Shown in pieces: positions 21,392 to 36,792 of a DNA stretch of 64,000 nt; position 1 is the first letter of the stretch; every line of letters begins with the position of its first letter. The position numbers and the translations under genes were made by a program. Source of the stretch: Halocaridina rubra (lineage: Eukaryota > Arthropoda > Malacostraca > Decapoda > Atyidae); the NCBI GenBank assembly GCA_037179515.1, contig JAXCGZ010007652.1, forward strand, positions 31,001-95,000, in the 5' to 3' direction. The notes beneath the pieces were generated by a model. That model searched no databases. It was given only the letters and a program-made list of their open reading frames with translations, and was not told where the DNA came from.

Positions 21392-22312
21392 AAATATTCT
21401 TAAGTATCTTGTTCTTGTGAGCATTTCAGAGGCATTGTTTGATGTCCAAATATTTGTAATTATTAGTATTTGAAATATATAATATTGTACTCCTAGTGTC
21501 CATTACAGAGGCATTGGTAGCCTGGTATAGCCTGATGATGTGAATCAAGATAGCTGCCAGTAGAGTGTATGGTCATATTGATCAACTAATACTGTTTTAA
21601 CACATACACAAAACAGTCAAGGCAATATTTGTGCTATGTATACACTCACCTATACTGTAAGACAAATAACTGTTGGTGTGTAACACTCGGCAAACAGCCT
21701 CTTGTCACAAATATTGTGTGGAGATTTGTAGCGTTGGTGCAGTGACTGCTTCTTCCTATCCTCCCCCAGACTCTGGAACTCTTTTCCTCCTCCAGTCTTT
21801 CCTAATTCTTATGACCTCTCTTTGGTTAAAGAGCGAGTCTATCATCCTCTCCGGGCCTAATCCTGCCATATCAATAGGTCTTCATTACTTCGACCATTCT
21901 TTCAGCCTGTCCTTTCCTATTGTGTATCATTCTCTTATTTCTTTCTTGTCCTTAAGCTTCTAATTTTTCTTCATCTCAAGCTTTTCTTGGTGACTAGGCC
22001 TGTTGAGGGCAATTTTCATACCTGCCCCGATGTCACACTCATAAAAATATACTCATCCAATGATAAAATGGTCTTTCCCACTTATTATGATTATCAACAA
22101 CATATTCAAAATTTAGTATTAATAGGCATGAGACGAACGCTTTCCAGTTAAATGCATTTCTTACAGTATTTCTCATATTTGTTTCTAGCTGTGTATAAAT
22201 ATGAAGTATTTGTCAATAGGTATGTAAAAGAAATTCTTGAAGTACATATATGCATGATTTACTACTAAAGCACAAAATAATAACCCAATGATAACAAAGT
22301 TGAATAATTCAG
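21392..22312. other. Intron sequence, no gene
   Basis: Nothing recognised: no inverted repeats, no tandem repeats, no supported frame. The open frame at 21673-21963 shows no family motif. Confidence 0.5.
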
Positions 22313-23180
22313 GTCGTCTTTGACTTACAACCTATTCGACATACGACTTTGACTTTACAGCAGCAACTGTGATTATGAATTATATGTCCGGCCATGACTG
22401 CACTGAGTCTGACAGCGCAAATGTTGCCTAGGAAGGCATTAAGCCATTTCTGCTGATGCCAGTGCTAGCATCCCCACAAATTGCTTTTCCTTGTATCTTG
22501 TGCAGTCTACTGTTAGCAGATGTCTCAAGACATTCTTATCTGTGCATATCTTAGGTTTTAAAGAAGCAGAAGAAGAAAAGGATGAAGAAAGACGATAGAA
22601 AGTTTATTGAAACTTACTAAGAGAAAAGGAAGCGAAAAATTCAAGTAAATTTGAGCTTTGTTGTGAAAAAAAGAACCTCCTGTGGCTACCCCGAAGCTGC
22701 AAAATCAATTAAGAAAATTGTTGAAAATTATATGATGTACAACAAATATAAAAAGCTCCTAATAATACTGTACCACACATTAATAGACCTGGGAAATGGT
22801 AATACAAAGGCTATAACAAAAGTGAACTAAGAAAATGGTGAAATTTTTTGTGGATAAAAAGAAATACACAATTCAGACAAGGCTCAACATGATCGTGAAA
22901 AAAGAAAAAAAACCTGCTACCCTGAGCACTGCTTGTGACAACGACATTGCTGATTCTTAGCCAAGTACAAATGGTCAGTAAGATGTTTTCTGTTTTTGTT
23001 ATTTTGTCTTCCCAATATGCTAAGAGTGTGTGATATAAAGTAAAAAAAAAACATTAAAAAATGTGACTTAAAGATTATATAATTTTCATATCTCAGTATA
23101 CTATACACATGGTAACTTTTGCATTTCAAATCGGAGACTAACTTATAACCAAATCAGCTTACGACCAGTCAGCTGGAACT
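22313..23180. mobile_element. Possible decayed pogo/Tigger-like fossil
   Basis: The left side has caggtcgtctttgacttacaacctattcgac and the right side, inverted, ctggtcgtaagctgatttggttataag. Ends of this style (a GTCG...ACTTAC...ACC pattern) occur on Tigger-type elements. The interior is lysine-rich in translation but full of stops. The match between the ends is only partial. Confidence 0.35.
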
Positions 23181-23660
23181 GATCTAGATTTAAAGTGACA
23201 TATGTGTATTGTACATTATAATATTATAAACAAGAAAATACAAATACAGTAATGGTATTGACATGACATGTGAACTTGTAGCTGCTGTTTAGATGAGATT
23301 TACTTAGATCCTCTGCAAATGGAAATGCCAATTCTTAAATCTCCATGAGGATAGAAAAATTACAATAACCATGTTAAAGTTTGAAAATAGAACATAGATA
23401 TAAATAGTAAATTTGTCAGTCCAAGAAATTATAAACAGAGGGAAATATGATTAAATGAAGAACTTTTCTAAAGGTTGATGTAGTAATGGCCCACTTATGT
23501 TTGTTTACACTGGCTGTGATTTAGATTATCTTATATATAAAGGGCAAGGGAATTTTTTAAATACTGTACTAAGTATATTACATACTGAGGCATCGTTGCT
23601 AAATAAGGAAACTTCAGCCCACCCCTACCCCATCCTTCACTCCAGTCACTTCCTTATGAG

Positions 23661-24775
23661 ATGCTTTTATTCAAGAAGAAATCCACCTGTGCTCTACACC
23701 ACAGTCCGCTTGAGTATGCTCAGGACCTCATTACTACCCGGTCAGCGCAGTCACAAACTTGCAGCCTTCCTGGAAATGTTCAAGAGGCACTCTCCAGCCG
23801 CCGCAGTGTTCGTAACCTCCGCCTGATGGGTGCAGTACTACAGACAGACGAAGAGGATGACATCCTATTCACAGAGGATGAACTACGACGTGCTCTTGCT
23901 AGGATTAAGGCTACTGCCCCTGGGGAGGATGGTCTCCGTCTTCTTCAGAAGTTCCTGGTAACCCCCTACTGCAGCTCTTCAATCTTTGCTTTTGCTTGGG
24001 GCATGTGCCCTCTGGAGGCCTGGACCAGAAGCACTATTATTCCTCTACCAAAACCTGGAACCGACAAATTTAGGCCTATCTCCCTCACCTCCTGTTTCAG
24101 CAAAGTGTTTGAACGCATCCTTCTTGCCCGGCTCATGCACCCTCTACAGGATAAGCTCTCCCCCAGTCTTTATGGTTTCCTCCCGCAACGGAGCACACAT
24201 CACTGCCTCGCTTAACTCTACACTCGTCTTTCTCCCACCAGTGTGGTCGCCTTCCTGGACTTCAAATCTGCCTTCGATATAGCCAACAGGGAAATTATTC
24301 TTGACCAGCTGGTGGACTTTGTAGTTCGGGGGAGCATACTGAAATGGAAAGGGGATATCTCTGCAACAGAACATCACTTGTCCTTTTTAAAGGGTTGTAT
24401 AGGTCCTATGAACGGTTTGAACTGGGCACTCCTCAGGGGTGTGTGCTAAGTCCTTTTCTATTCAAAATCCTTATGCATCGTCTACTTTCCCTTCTTCCTC
24501 TCATCCCCGGTACTACAGTTACCTGCTATGCAGATGACATATGCATCCGCGCAACCTCAACTCACGACCTTCAGCGCATGCTCCATGTTTTTTATGAGTC
24601 TGGTACCTCCTGTGGCCTTATTATCTCCCCAGAAAAAAGCAGGATTTTTACTTCACGCAACTGCAGAGCACTTCCCGCATTCACCATGGTTGGTAATGTC
24701 ATCCCTCACTGCACACAGTACACGTATTTAAGTGCACCAGTCCGGATCACCCCAGCTATACCTGCACGTCAATGA
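23661..24775 (+). pseudogene. LINE-D reverse transcriptase
   Basis: Fragments in three frames: ELRRALARIKATAPGEDG, STIIPLPKPGTDKFRPISL and LYGFLPQRSTHHCLA in one; VVAFLDFKSAFDIANRE (motif A) in a second; ELGTPQGCVLSPFLFKIL (motif B) and VTCYADDICI (the YADD active site) in a third. Catalytic residues survive, but the frame shifts near 24215-24240 and 24390-24430 make it non-functional. It would have copied LINE RNA at the target nick. Confidence 0.85.
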
Positions 24776-26230
24776 ATTCATCCCTTTGTGAAGAACCTTC
24801 TTGACTGTTTGGAGCCCCGCTTTGCCCCAATCAAGTGGCTTGCCAACAATGCTGCAGGGGTCTCCATCCCAGTGGTGAGGACCCTCTACATCCTACTACT
24901 TCGGCCAGTGGTCGACTGTCTCCTGCCTTGTGTCAACTTCCTAGACCAGTTCTCGAGCCACTTGAAAAGTTCCAGAATCGAGTCATGAGATTTATCTTGG
25001 GATGTTCTCTCTCTACCCGTATTGTGACTATGCAGTTGGAGCTCAACTTGCCCCCTCTTGTGGAGAGGATTTATGCCAATGTGTCCTATTTCACCGTTAA
25101 GTGTCTTCACTACCCCCTTCTTGCTCCGTACTTCTCTGCTGTCATGAGGACGTCCCTGGATCCAGACGCACCCAGGCTCCCACTTCGAGCAGGTCATAAC
25201 TTTATCAGGGTGGTGAGTGACATTTTCTGGCCTTGACATCGACCTGCCTTTGCAGGCGACGGTCCCAGATTTACCACCCTGGCTTGTCCCCCCCCCCCGC
25301 TGTCACATTTACACCGACCTCGAAGGATGTCTATCCCCCCCTGCAGAGACAGTTAGCGCTGGAGACTATCGCTGATGTGTCCAAGTCTGTCCCTGCAGCA
25401 CACCACGTCTATGTTGATGGTTCTGTGCAAGCAGATGGGAGGGTAGCATGTGCTGTGTTGTCCCCCACCATGGAGCCGCCTTTGCTGGCTGATTCATGGA
25501 TTGGCCGTAGACTACCCACCTCGTCGAGCTCCACCTACTGTGAACTGAATGCCATCTTGGATGCCATGACTCCTTGTTCGACGACGAGTGAATTGGGTAA
25601 TAATTTGTGACTCCCAATCGGCCCTACGTGCCCTATCCTCGCCAAGACTCATTTGTGGCTGTGCTGTGGGTGACATACTATGTCGCCTCGCGGCCGCTCG
25701 GGATGCTTCTCTTGTTGTGTCGTTTGTATGGATGCCCTCTCACATTGGGCTGACTGTCAGTGATACAGCGGATCGTCTTGCCAAGGCGGCCTGTATGCTG
25801 GATGGGCATGCTGTGGATGCTGAGCCCTCCCTCCGATGCCTATGTAGCATCATCTACTCAGCTGGGTTTGCCATGACGGTCCGGCGCAGGGATGCGGAGA
25901 GGGCCAACAGTGTGACTATACAGCGCCATGATCACTTTCTTCAGAGTCGCTACAAGTATCGCAGACGCGGGTTAATGGTGCGGAAACACAATGTAGTTAG
26001 TGCTTGGCTCAGAATGGGGTATTGGCCTTTATGGCATGTCTCCCAGACTCTAGATATGCCACAGTACACCTGTAAATTATGCGACCATCCTAATGCTAAC
26101 ACTATTGACCACTATTGTCTTCATTGCTCCACAGTGAGAGATGTTTTACCACGAGGTCCGAATTTAATACAGATCTGCTCGTTTTTTCATAATGATGACA
26201 ACCTTGATGTTATTCTTGCTCGTTATCCTC
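24776..26230 (+). pseudogene. LINE-D connector, RNase H and Cys/His tail
   Basis: A connector region (LEKFQNRVMRFILGC, LNLPPLVERIYANVSYF) leads to RNase H motifs: VYVDGSVQADGRVACAV (first Asp), TYCELNAILDAM (Glu), VIICDSQSALRALSS (Asp) and FVWMPSHIGLTVSDTADRLAK (His/Asp). A later part, CKLCDHPNANTIDHYCLHC, looks like the C-terminal zinc-binding motif of many LINE ORFs. The frame breaks near 25236 and 25590. Confidence 0.85.
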
Positions 26231-26563
26231 ACTTTGGTGGCCATTACTTATATTGTATTGCATATTATATTATATATTTTCTTTGTATGTTGCTGTATAA
26301 CACTGTTTTGTTTTTGTTTGTAATGTGTTTGTGTGATCTGTGCTTCTCTGAGCTTTTCTTTTTGTATATTATGTACTTTGTGCTGCCATACTGTGGGTTG
26401 TGTGTTAGTATGTAGCAATGTTTTACCAATGTGTACACCTCCCTGTAAACTATGTTCTATTCTTGGATGTGTATCCATTTGAAACATTATGTTGCCATTG
26501 ATTTTGTATGTGTTCTTGTAATGTTTGACGCCTTGATGCAATAAATTAGTAAAATAAAATAAT

Positions 26564-26690
<127 letters not shown>

Positions 26691-26879
26691 TGGGGTTTAT
26701 CTAATTTTCAACATTATGGTATTATTAATATTCCTTGGTTTTAAACACTATTCTAAGAAAATGTATATCATACTGTATTCATTGGAAACTTAAATGAAAT
26801 ACCTGTACAGTATATATATTCTCTACACGCTATTTCCCTGTCGATATTATATCGAAACTTTGTTTGCTATGTGCTGTTT
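26691..26879. other. Short AT-rich spacer
   Basis: No gene or repeat family recognised. Confidence 0.5.
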
Positions 26880-27379
26880 GACAGAGAGAGAGAGAGAAAC
26901 ATATTTAATGAACACTTGTTCATTCAACCAAAACTGCATTATTTATTGTAAAAATAATGGTTTAATTACAAATTCGTAATAATAATAATAATAATAATAA
27001 TCCCCACAATCATCATATGTTGCCAATAATAATAATAATAATAAAAATAAGATCTAAGGAGAATTTTTGGAATCGACATCATGAAAGTAATGCAGAGGAA
27101 TATTAAAACCCAGCAGAGAATTGGTTATTCATTACACATCTTTTATAATCCCTTCACATCTGACAGGTCATTACACTCTCCATCTCTGTTTCTCTTTACT
27201 ATATGTATTCTTCATGCCCAGGCCCGATAAAGCTGTTTTATTTTATTATTTTTTGGCCTGTCCTAGTGTGACAATCATTAAATTTATTTATTTATTTATT
27301 TAGTTTTTTTTTTCTTACTTCGCGGAAATTCACTTATGGTGGCTGGTCCCCGGAACCGAACCCCCACGATAATGAGGGG
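26880..27379 (+). mobile_element. R-X repeat, partial copy
   Basis: Ordered blocks shared with 31831-32802 and 34495-37249: a GA run, ttgttcattcaaccaaaactg, (TAA)n, tcatgaaagtaatgcagagg, ttcacatctgacaggtcatt and tttttggcctgtcct. It ends with a Tigger-type inverted end (ggttccggggaccagcc on the minus strand, outer ...GGGGTTACCGTA). No coding capacity. Confidence 0.75.
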
Positions 27380-27383
27380 TTAC

Positions 27384-29002
<1,619 letters not shown>

Positions 29003-29009
29003 TAATGAA

Positions 29010-29800
29010 ATAAATTAGCATTGAGAACAAACAGGAAACAAACTTGCCATATTATATCGTCAGGGAAATAGCATGTGAAGGTGCATCAGCTGATACGGAG
29101 GCGGCAAAACGTTTGCACATAGAGGTTCGTTCTCCCGCATCCTCCTCCTCTTCTACCGCTTAATATGATCGGATATTATGAAGAGAATTGAAAAAAGCCC
29201 CGTCACGGACTGAGGTTAGTAAGGGTATACACTCAGGGTAACAATTACATCTGCCAAAACAAGTCCTTCGCAAGAAGGCAACCGTCCTAGCCCTTAGTTG
29301 AAAAGGGAGTTCCTGACGTAAAACTGAAACCAACCAACCAACCAACCATTAACAACAAACAGCAAACAAACTTGCGATATAATATCGTCAGGAAAATAGC
29401 GTGCGAGGGTGCATCAGCTCATACGGAGGAGGCAAAATGTTTGCAGATTGAGGTTCATTCTCCCACATCCTCCTCCTCTTCTACCGCTTGAAGCGATGGG
29501 ATATTATGAAGAGAATGGAAAAAAAAGCATTAAGAACAAAAAGAAAACGAACTTGCGATATAATATCGTCAGGGAAACAGCGTGCGAGGGTGCATCAGCT
29601 GATACGGAGGCGACAGAATGATTGCAGATAGAGGTTCGTTCTCCCACATCCTCCTCCTCTTCTACCACTTAATGCAATCAGATATTATGAAGGGAATTGA
29701 AAAAAAGCATTAAGAACAAACAGCAAACAAACTTTCGATATAATATCGTCAGGGAAATGGCGTGTGAGCGTGCATCAGCTGATACGGAGGCGGCAAAACG
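29010..29800 (+). repeat. ~180-bp tandem repeat, four units (R-Y head)
   Basis: The unit begins attaagaacaaacagcaaac, then ttgcgatataatatcgtcag, gtgcatcagctgatacggagg and cctcctcctcttctacc. Starts are near 29015, 29345, 29528 and 29706. The first spacing is long because of an inserted ~150-base sequence. An inverted piece of the same unit lies near 45575-45680. Confidence 0.8.
29196..29345 (-). other. Unclassified insertion with (AACC)n end, possible SINE or LINE tail
   Basis: It interrupts the first ~180-base unit. It starts after a poly(A)-like run with gccccgtcacggactg and ends with aaccaaccaaccaacc, a simple-repeat tail like those of some retroposons. There are no frames and I cannot assign a family. 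Confidence 0.4.
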
Positions 29801-30300
<500 letters not shown>

Positions 30301-31202
30301 GTGATCCCTCGCTATATCGCGGTTCACCTATCGCGAATTCACTGTATTGCGGTTTTTTTTGGCGATTTTTTTTCTGGGTATATTCGAAAATATTAACATT
30401 TTAAGAAAATTTTTTCAGTATTTTCATTATTTTATTGAAAATTTTTTTTTCATTATTTTATTGATAAAAAAAATGTATTTCCCAGCCTACAAATAATAAA
30501 ACAGTAAGAAATATTAAAAAAAACATAAAATTGAACATGTAACTCTGCACCATGTAAAATACGATACAGGTATCAGCGTTTCGGAAAACGCAAAGGGTTG
30601 CACCTACGTGAGCTAGCATATATTAAAATTTCCAGTAGTGTCATGATTTTATTGATAAAGAAACGTATTTCTTAGCCTAAGAATAATAAAATAGTAAAAA
30701 ATAGTAAAAAACATAAATACTAACAGTATCAGCGTTTCGGAAAACGAAAAGGGTCGCACCTACGTGAGCTTGTACATATTGAAATTTTCATTATTTTATT
30801 GATAAAACAAGTATTTCCTAGCCTAAGAGTGATAAAACAGTTATAATTAGTAAAAAACATAAATTTAAACATATAACTCACAGTATTGCACCATGTGAAA
30901 TACTGTCCGATAGCATACAATGTATTGGCGTCTTGGAAAACGTAAAGGCTCGCACCAAAGTGAGATAGTTCATGAAATGCTATTGGATGAAAGGGTGGGA
31001 GATGACGAATCACATAATTGTTTTTATGCCTGTTCTGTATCATGGGGTCTGATTGGCTTTTTGATTTAAGTTTGGTTCTCCCTTCATCTTCCATTGTCTC
31101 GCCTCACTCGTTCAGTCTAACTCACATGTGCGCCGTTCGCATTGTGCTTATTCATACGTTGTGCTTGTGATTTATTTTTACTCACGTATTTCAGCCTTTG
31201 CA

Positions 31203-33769
31203 ATGCCTCCCAAACGTCCTTCATCTTCTAAGGCTTCTGGTAGTGAGCCTAAGTGGCAAAGGAAGATGTTAACCATCACGGATATCGTGAAATTGTTAGA
31301 TATGCTGAAAGAAGGAAAAAGGTTTGGGATGTTGGCCGCTATTTTGGCCTCAATGAATCTACTGTTCGCTACATCAAAATGGACGAGGCAAATATCAGGA
31401 AAACGGCGACTATTTCTTTTAATAAATCAGCGAAGAGGGTCGTAACACCTCGCAATAAGATAATAGTGCGGATGGAATCTGCTTTGGCCCTGTGGATTGC
31501 TGATTGCAGAAAGAAGAACATCAGCATAGACAGCAATATCATACAAACAAAGGCGAAGAAGCTGTACGAGATATTCGCTGCAAACGAACCCGACGACAAC
31601 AGTGGCGACCGTGGAGAGGAGGAGGGGAGAGAAGAACATATCGACGACCCACAACCAGGACCCTCCAGTGATTCTCCACCGAGGATACAATCGTTCGTGG
31701 CAAGCAAGGGATGGTTTCCAAATTTCAAAATCGCTATGGCCTAAAAAGCATTTCGGTTTATGGCGAAGCTGCCTCTGCAGATACAGCTGCAGCAGATTAC
31801 GTGAACAACGACTTCAAGGAAATTATCGTAAAGATTATTGTGACACCAGGATGGGCCAAAAAATGATAAAATAAAGCAAACTTTATCAGGTTGTAAAGAG
31901 AAACAGAGATGGAGAGTGTAATGACCTGTCAGATGTGAAGGGATTATAAAAGATGTGTAATGAATATCCAGCTCTCTGCTGGGTTTTAATATACCTCTGC
32001 ATTACTTTCATGATGTCTATTCCAATAATTCTGCTTATATCTTATTATTATTATTATTATTATATTTATTATTATTATTATTATCATTGGCAACAATAAT
32101 TTTCCTTTGATGATGATTGTGGAATTATTATCATCATCATCATTATTATTATTATTAAGGGCTCATCATTGTTTGTACATCTGTTGGTTTATTTACTTTT
32201 AATAACTGTGTAAAGTGCCCCTCCCTAGTTGGCTGGGACAAAGAGAGTGTGGGGGGTTGGGTAGACTAGAATGTTGGAGAGAGAGAATCTTTAAGTAACT
32301 CTTGTTCATTCAACCAAAACTACAATATTTATCGTAAAATTAATGGTTTAATTACGAATCCGTAGTAATAATGATGATGATAATATTAATAATAATAATA
32401 ATAATAATGATAATAATAATAATAATCTCCCCAATCATCATCAAAGGAAAATTATTGTTGCCAATGATAATAATAATAAGATCTAAGGAGAAGTTTTAGA
32501 ATAGACATCATGAAGGTAATGCAGAGGTATAGTAAACCCAGCAGAGAGCTGGATATTCATTACACATCTTTTATAATCCCTTCACATCTGACAGGTCATC
32601 CCACTCTCCATCTCTGTTTCTCTTTACAGCCTGATAAAGGCCATTTTATTTTATAATTTTTGGCCTGTCCTGGTGTCATAATCATCTTAAAATTTTTTTA
32701 TTTTTATATTTTATTTTTTTTAAAGACTGATCCTACTTCGCGATTTTCCTGGTTCGCGCCGGGTCCCGGAACCAAAGTACCGCGATAAGGGAGGCAACAC
32801 TGTATGCTCCTGAGTAAGTGTTCAACATGGATGAGACTGGCTTACTTTGGAAGAGAATGCCGTCTCGCACTTTTCTCTTCAAGGAAGAAGCTAAAGCCCC
32901 GGGAGTTAAAGTGCACAAAGATCGCGTTACCCTCATCATGTGCGGAAATACTGCGGGCTTCATGTTAAAGCCCGGGTTTATCTATAAGTCAAAGAACCCT
33001 AGGGCTTTGAAGAATAAAAATAAGAATCTGCTGCCAGTGTATTGGATGTATAACCCTAAGGCCTGGATCACGAAAAGCCTCACATCGGACTGGTTTCACC
33101 AATGCTTTATCCCTCAGGTCAAAATTTATCTTGCAGAAAAAGGCCTTGAATTTAAAGTCCTTCTTTTGATGGATAATGCTGGTGGCCACGCAACTAATCT
33201 CAAATATGACGGTATTTAAGTAGAGTTCCTGCCACCAAATACGTCATCACTGATTCAGCCTATGGATCAAGGCGTTATTCTTGTGTTCAAGGCCCTCTAC
33301 ACACGAAATGCCCTTGCGAAACTGGTTGAATCCATGGATTCGGATAAAGAATTCTCAATGAAGACGTACTGGCGTAATTACACGATTGCCACATGCCTAC
33401 AAAATATTCAGAATGCAATCAAAGACATGAAGCCGGCCACGATCAATGCCAGCTGGAAGCAGTTGTGGTCCGAAGTCATCCACGACTACAAGGGATTTGC
33501 TCGTGACGAAGTCCATAACTCGGCAGTTGCGAAAGCTGTGAAGTTGGCAGCATTGCTAGGAGGAGAAGGCTTTAAAGATATGACTCACGAAGATGTGAAT
33601 GAACTGATTGACTGCCACTTGCAGCCTTTGACTGATGAAGACTTGGAAGAAATGACAAAATCAGCAAGCGAGGAAGAGGAAGAACTTCAGGAAATGCACG
33701 AAGAAATTGAAGAACCTGGCCTTACACTCGAACGTTTGGCAGCCATGTATGAACATGTGAAAGCAGTCT
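31203..33769 (+). pseudogene. Tigger-1 transposase, broken copy
   Basis: It starts ATG at 31203 (MPPKRPSSSK). First HTH: MLTITDIVKLLDMLKEGKRF, then after a one-base loss near 31325, DVGRYFGLNESTVRYIK. Second DNA-binding part: ALALWIADCRKKN and VASKGW. Another frame change is near 31725. R-X splits the gene at 31830-32802. The DDE domain follows: FNMDETGLLWKRMPSRTF (first Asp), VLLLMDNAGGHAT (second Asp), and FLPPNT and LIQPMDQGV after a CAA-to-TAA stop at 33217-33219. A further stop lies at 33769, before the tail. Expected role: cut-and-paste transposition at TA; this copy is dead. Confidence 0.9.
31831..32802 (+). mobile_element. R-X element nested in Tigger-1 copy 1
   Basis: Two related halves face each other: tgtgacaccaggatgggcc and ttatcaggttgtaaagag at left; cagcctgataaaggcc and ggcctgtcctggtgtcat at right. 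TTA/TAA runs and a GA-rich stretch lie between. The right end is a Tigger-type terminus (GGTCCCGGAACC, then ...GGCAACACTG) followed by TA. The left end is truncated, with about ten bases of the transposase gene lost there. Confidence 0.75.
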
Positions 33770-34330
33770 AACAACTCTCGCAAGTACATGACGATAATAT
33801 GGTTCGTTCGGTGACCTTCTGCAATCTTCTTGACGATGCCATGATTCCTTACAAGACCATCTTCCAAGAAAAGAAACAGCGATAGCAACTCCATTACCAT
33901 GTTCTTCGCTCGCAAAAAGCAGCCGTAAAGCTTTTATTGGCTGTGGAATAATTTCTTCTGGAGTCTACAAACGTCATTACCACCTCATTCACGGTAAGTT
34001 CACCTATCACATTCATATAAATTTACGTTGCATGCTGTCATTTATGAAGTAAAGGGTGGTATTTTAACAGTGCAGGGAGGGTTTATACAGTAAACGTAAA
34101 AATAATTGTAAAATACCTATGTACATGAGTATGTCATGTCATTACCACCTCATTCACAGTAAGTTTATCTATCACTTTCATATAAATTTATGCTTGTATG
34201 CTGTTATTTATGAAGTAAAGGGTGGTTTGTTAACAGTACAGGGAGGGTTTATACAGTAAACGTAAAAAAAATGTAAAATACCTATGTACAGTACATATAG
34301 GGTGATCCTACTTCGCGGAAATTCACCTAT
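33770..34330 (+). repeat. Tigger-1 3' arm: ~170-bp subterminal repeats
   Basis: Two units with tcattcacggtaagtt, ttgcatgctgt, cagggagggtttatacag and aaacgtaaaaataattg. The same units occur in all Tigger-1 copies and derivatives in this window, always on the 3' side of the transposase. Confidence 0.8.
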
Positions 34331-34378
34331 CGCGGTCGGTCCCGGAACCTAACCCTTGCGATAAACGAGTGATCACTG

Positions 34379-34389
34379 TATATATATAT

Positions 34390-34476
<87 letters not shown>

Positions 34477-34494
34477 TCCATATATATATATATA
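34379..34494. repeat. (TA)n array joining Tigger-1 and R-X ends
   Basis: It begins with the TA after GATCACTG and ends with the TA before CAGTAACCCC; a short CATCCA interruption lies at about 34475. Confidence 0.95.
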
Positions 34495-34851
34495 CAGTAA
34501 CCCCTCGTTTATCGTTGGGGAATGGTTCCGGGACCGGCCATGATAGGTGAATTTCGGGGGGGGGAGGATTAAAGGTGATTATGACACCAGGACGGGCCAA
34601 AAAATTATAAATAAAACAGCCTTTATCAGGCTGTAAAGAGAAACAGAGATCGAGAGTGTAATGACCTGTCAGATGTGAAGGGATTATGAAATATGTGTAA
34701 TGAATATCCAATTCCCTGCTGGGTTTTAATATACCTCTGCATTACTTTCATGATGTCTGTTCCAAAAATTCTCCCTAGATCTTGTTATTATTATTGATAT
34801 TATTATTATTATTGGCATCAATAACTTTCCTTTGATGATGATTATCGAGAT

Positions 34852-34859
34852 TATTATTA

Positions 34860-34911
<52 letters not shown>
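34852..34911. repeat. (TTA)n microsatellite
   Basis: About 60 bases of TTA inside the R-X element, a fixed component of this family. Confidence 0.9.
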
Positions 34912-34934
34912 TTACGAATTTGTAATCAAACCAT

Positions 34935-36619
34935 ATCTGCAAAGAATTGAACAAGGAGTTTCAGTCAGTATTTACAGTAGAAAATACCCCACCCCCTCAG
35001 ATTGCAGTGATAGAAGCTCAAGGGCTGGTATTAGAGAACATCAACCTTACAGCCACAGAGGTATGCAAGGCGCTGATGGATTTAGATGTTCATAAATCTA
35101 CAGGTCCCGATGACATATCCCCTCATGTGCTTAAAAAATGCGCAAACACAATATCAGTGGCACTAAGTCATATTTAAGGAGTCACTGGAGTCGGGGGAGA
35201 TTCCAAGATGCTGGAAACAAGCAAATGTGATACCTATCTTCAAAAAGGGAAGGAGGGATACGGCTCTGAACTATAGACCTGTTTCCTTGACCAGCATAGT
35301 TTGCAAAGTTATGGAGAAACTACTAAGGAAACATATCTCTCTTCACTTGGAATCCTTCAACTTTTTGTCAGTGAGGCAACATGGCTTCAGAGAAGGTAGA
35401 TCAACAGTAACAAACTTATTGGAATTTTATGATGAGGTAAGCCAAATCTTACAGGAAAGAGAGGGCTGGGCAGATTGCATATTCCTAGACTTCCAGAAAG
35501 CGTTTGACACTGTTCCACATGGGAGACTTATTAGGAAGCTGCAATCAATGGCTAGAATAGGTGGAAATGTTTTGGAATGGATAAAAACTTACTTAGAAGG
35601 AAGGGAACAGAGGGTTAGAGTAAGACACTCAGTGTGTGAATGGAGAAGAGTTAGTAGTGGAGCTCCACAGGGTTCAGTTTTAGGGCCACTTTTGTTCCTT
35701 GTATATGTAAATGACCTACCAGAGTCTGTAAATTCATTCATGAATATGTTTGCAGATGATGCAAAGATTGTGAAGAAAGTAAAAAACGAGAACAGTGGTA
35801 GAGAACTTCAGGAGGATCTAAATAATCTGCATGAGTGGTCAGAAAAGTGGCTAATGAAATTCAATACTTCAAAATGTAAGGTAATGAGAATGGGTATAAG
35901 TGCAAGAAGGCCCAAGCTTGACTACTCGGTGGCTGGAGTACAACTTCAAGAGACAGAAAATGAGAGAGATCTAGGAGTAAACATACTGGCAGATTTGTCT
36001 CCAGAAATACATATAAATGGCATAGTAAGGGCAGCATATGCATTCTTATCAAATGTAAGGGTAGCCTTCAGGCACATGGACAAGGAAATGTTCAGAAATA
36101 TTTATGTAACCTATGTGAGGCCAAAACTCAAATATGCAGCCCCCTTTTGGAATCCGCACTTGAAAAAGCACATAGCTAAGCTTGAAAAGTTCAAAGACAT
36201 GCCACGAAACTGGTGCCAGAAATACGCAATCTCAGTTATGATGAGAGGCTGAGGGAATTAGACTTACCATCACTTGAAGCTAGAAGAGTGAGGGGGGATA
36301 TGGTAACAGTCTTTAAATTCCTTCATGGTTATGATAGAGTGGATAGGGATGGATATTTTGATATGGCTGGCTCTAGAACTAGAGGTCATAGTTTGAAGCT
36401 TCGTAAGAAAACTTGTTTGCAGGATGTAAGGAAATACTTTTACAGTGTAAGAGTAGTTGATAATTGGAATTGGCTAAGCGAGGAGGTAGTTAATGCTATC
36501 TCAATCCATAGTTTTAAGGACAGGTATGATGAGTATCACTAAGTATAAAATGGAAGCGATCAGGAGACGGGAAGATACGAGCTTTGTGCTCTTTCCCGTA
36601 AACACAATTAGGTAATCAC
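34935..36619 (+). mobile_element. LINE-A, 5'-truncated copy nested in R-X
   Basis: It starts within the RT N-terminal part (EICKELNKEFQSV region) and ends with the LINE-A tail caattaggtaatcac. The flanks join into the R-X block found uninterrupted at 26920-26980, with roughly nine bases missing. Confidence 0.9.
34947..36542 (+). pseudogene. LINE-A reverse transcriptase, two frameshifts
   Basis: RT motifs KSTGPDDISPHV, VIPIFKKGRRD-type (here MIPIF after an internal start), QHGFREGRST, FLDFQKAFDTVPHG, SSGAPQGSVLGPLL and FADDAKIV are readable. Two bases are missing near 35167 (ALSHI for ALSIIF) and one A is missing near 36188 (LEKFKD for LEKVQR), giving three frames. The V-to-A change in the SSGVPQG motif is unusual among the copies here. 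Confidence 0.9.
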
Positions 36620-36663
36620 AATAAACAATGTAGTTTTGGTTGAATGAACAAGAGTTAATTAAA

Positions 36664-36792
<129 letters not shown>

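Noticed and set aside
22560..22900. A lysine-rich coding exon
   Set aside because: Stops occur in all frames within short distance and no splice-bounded frame fits; at best a decayed transposon.
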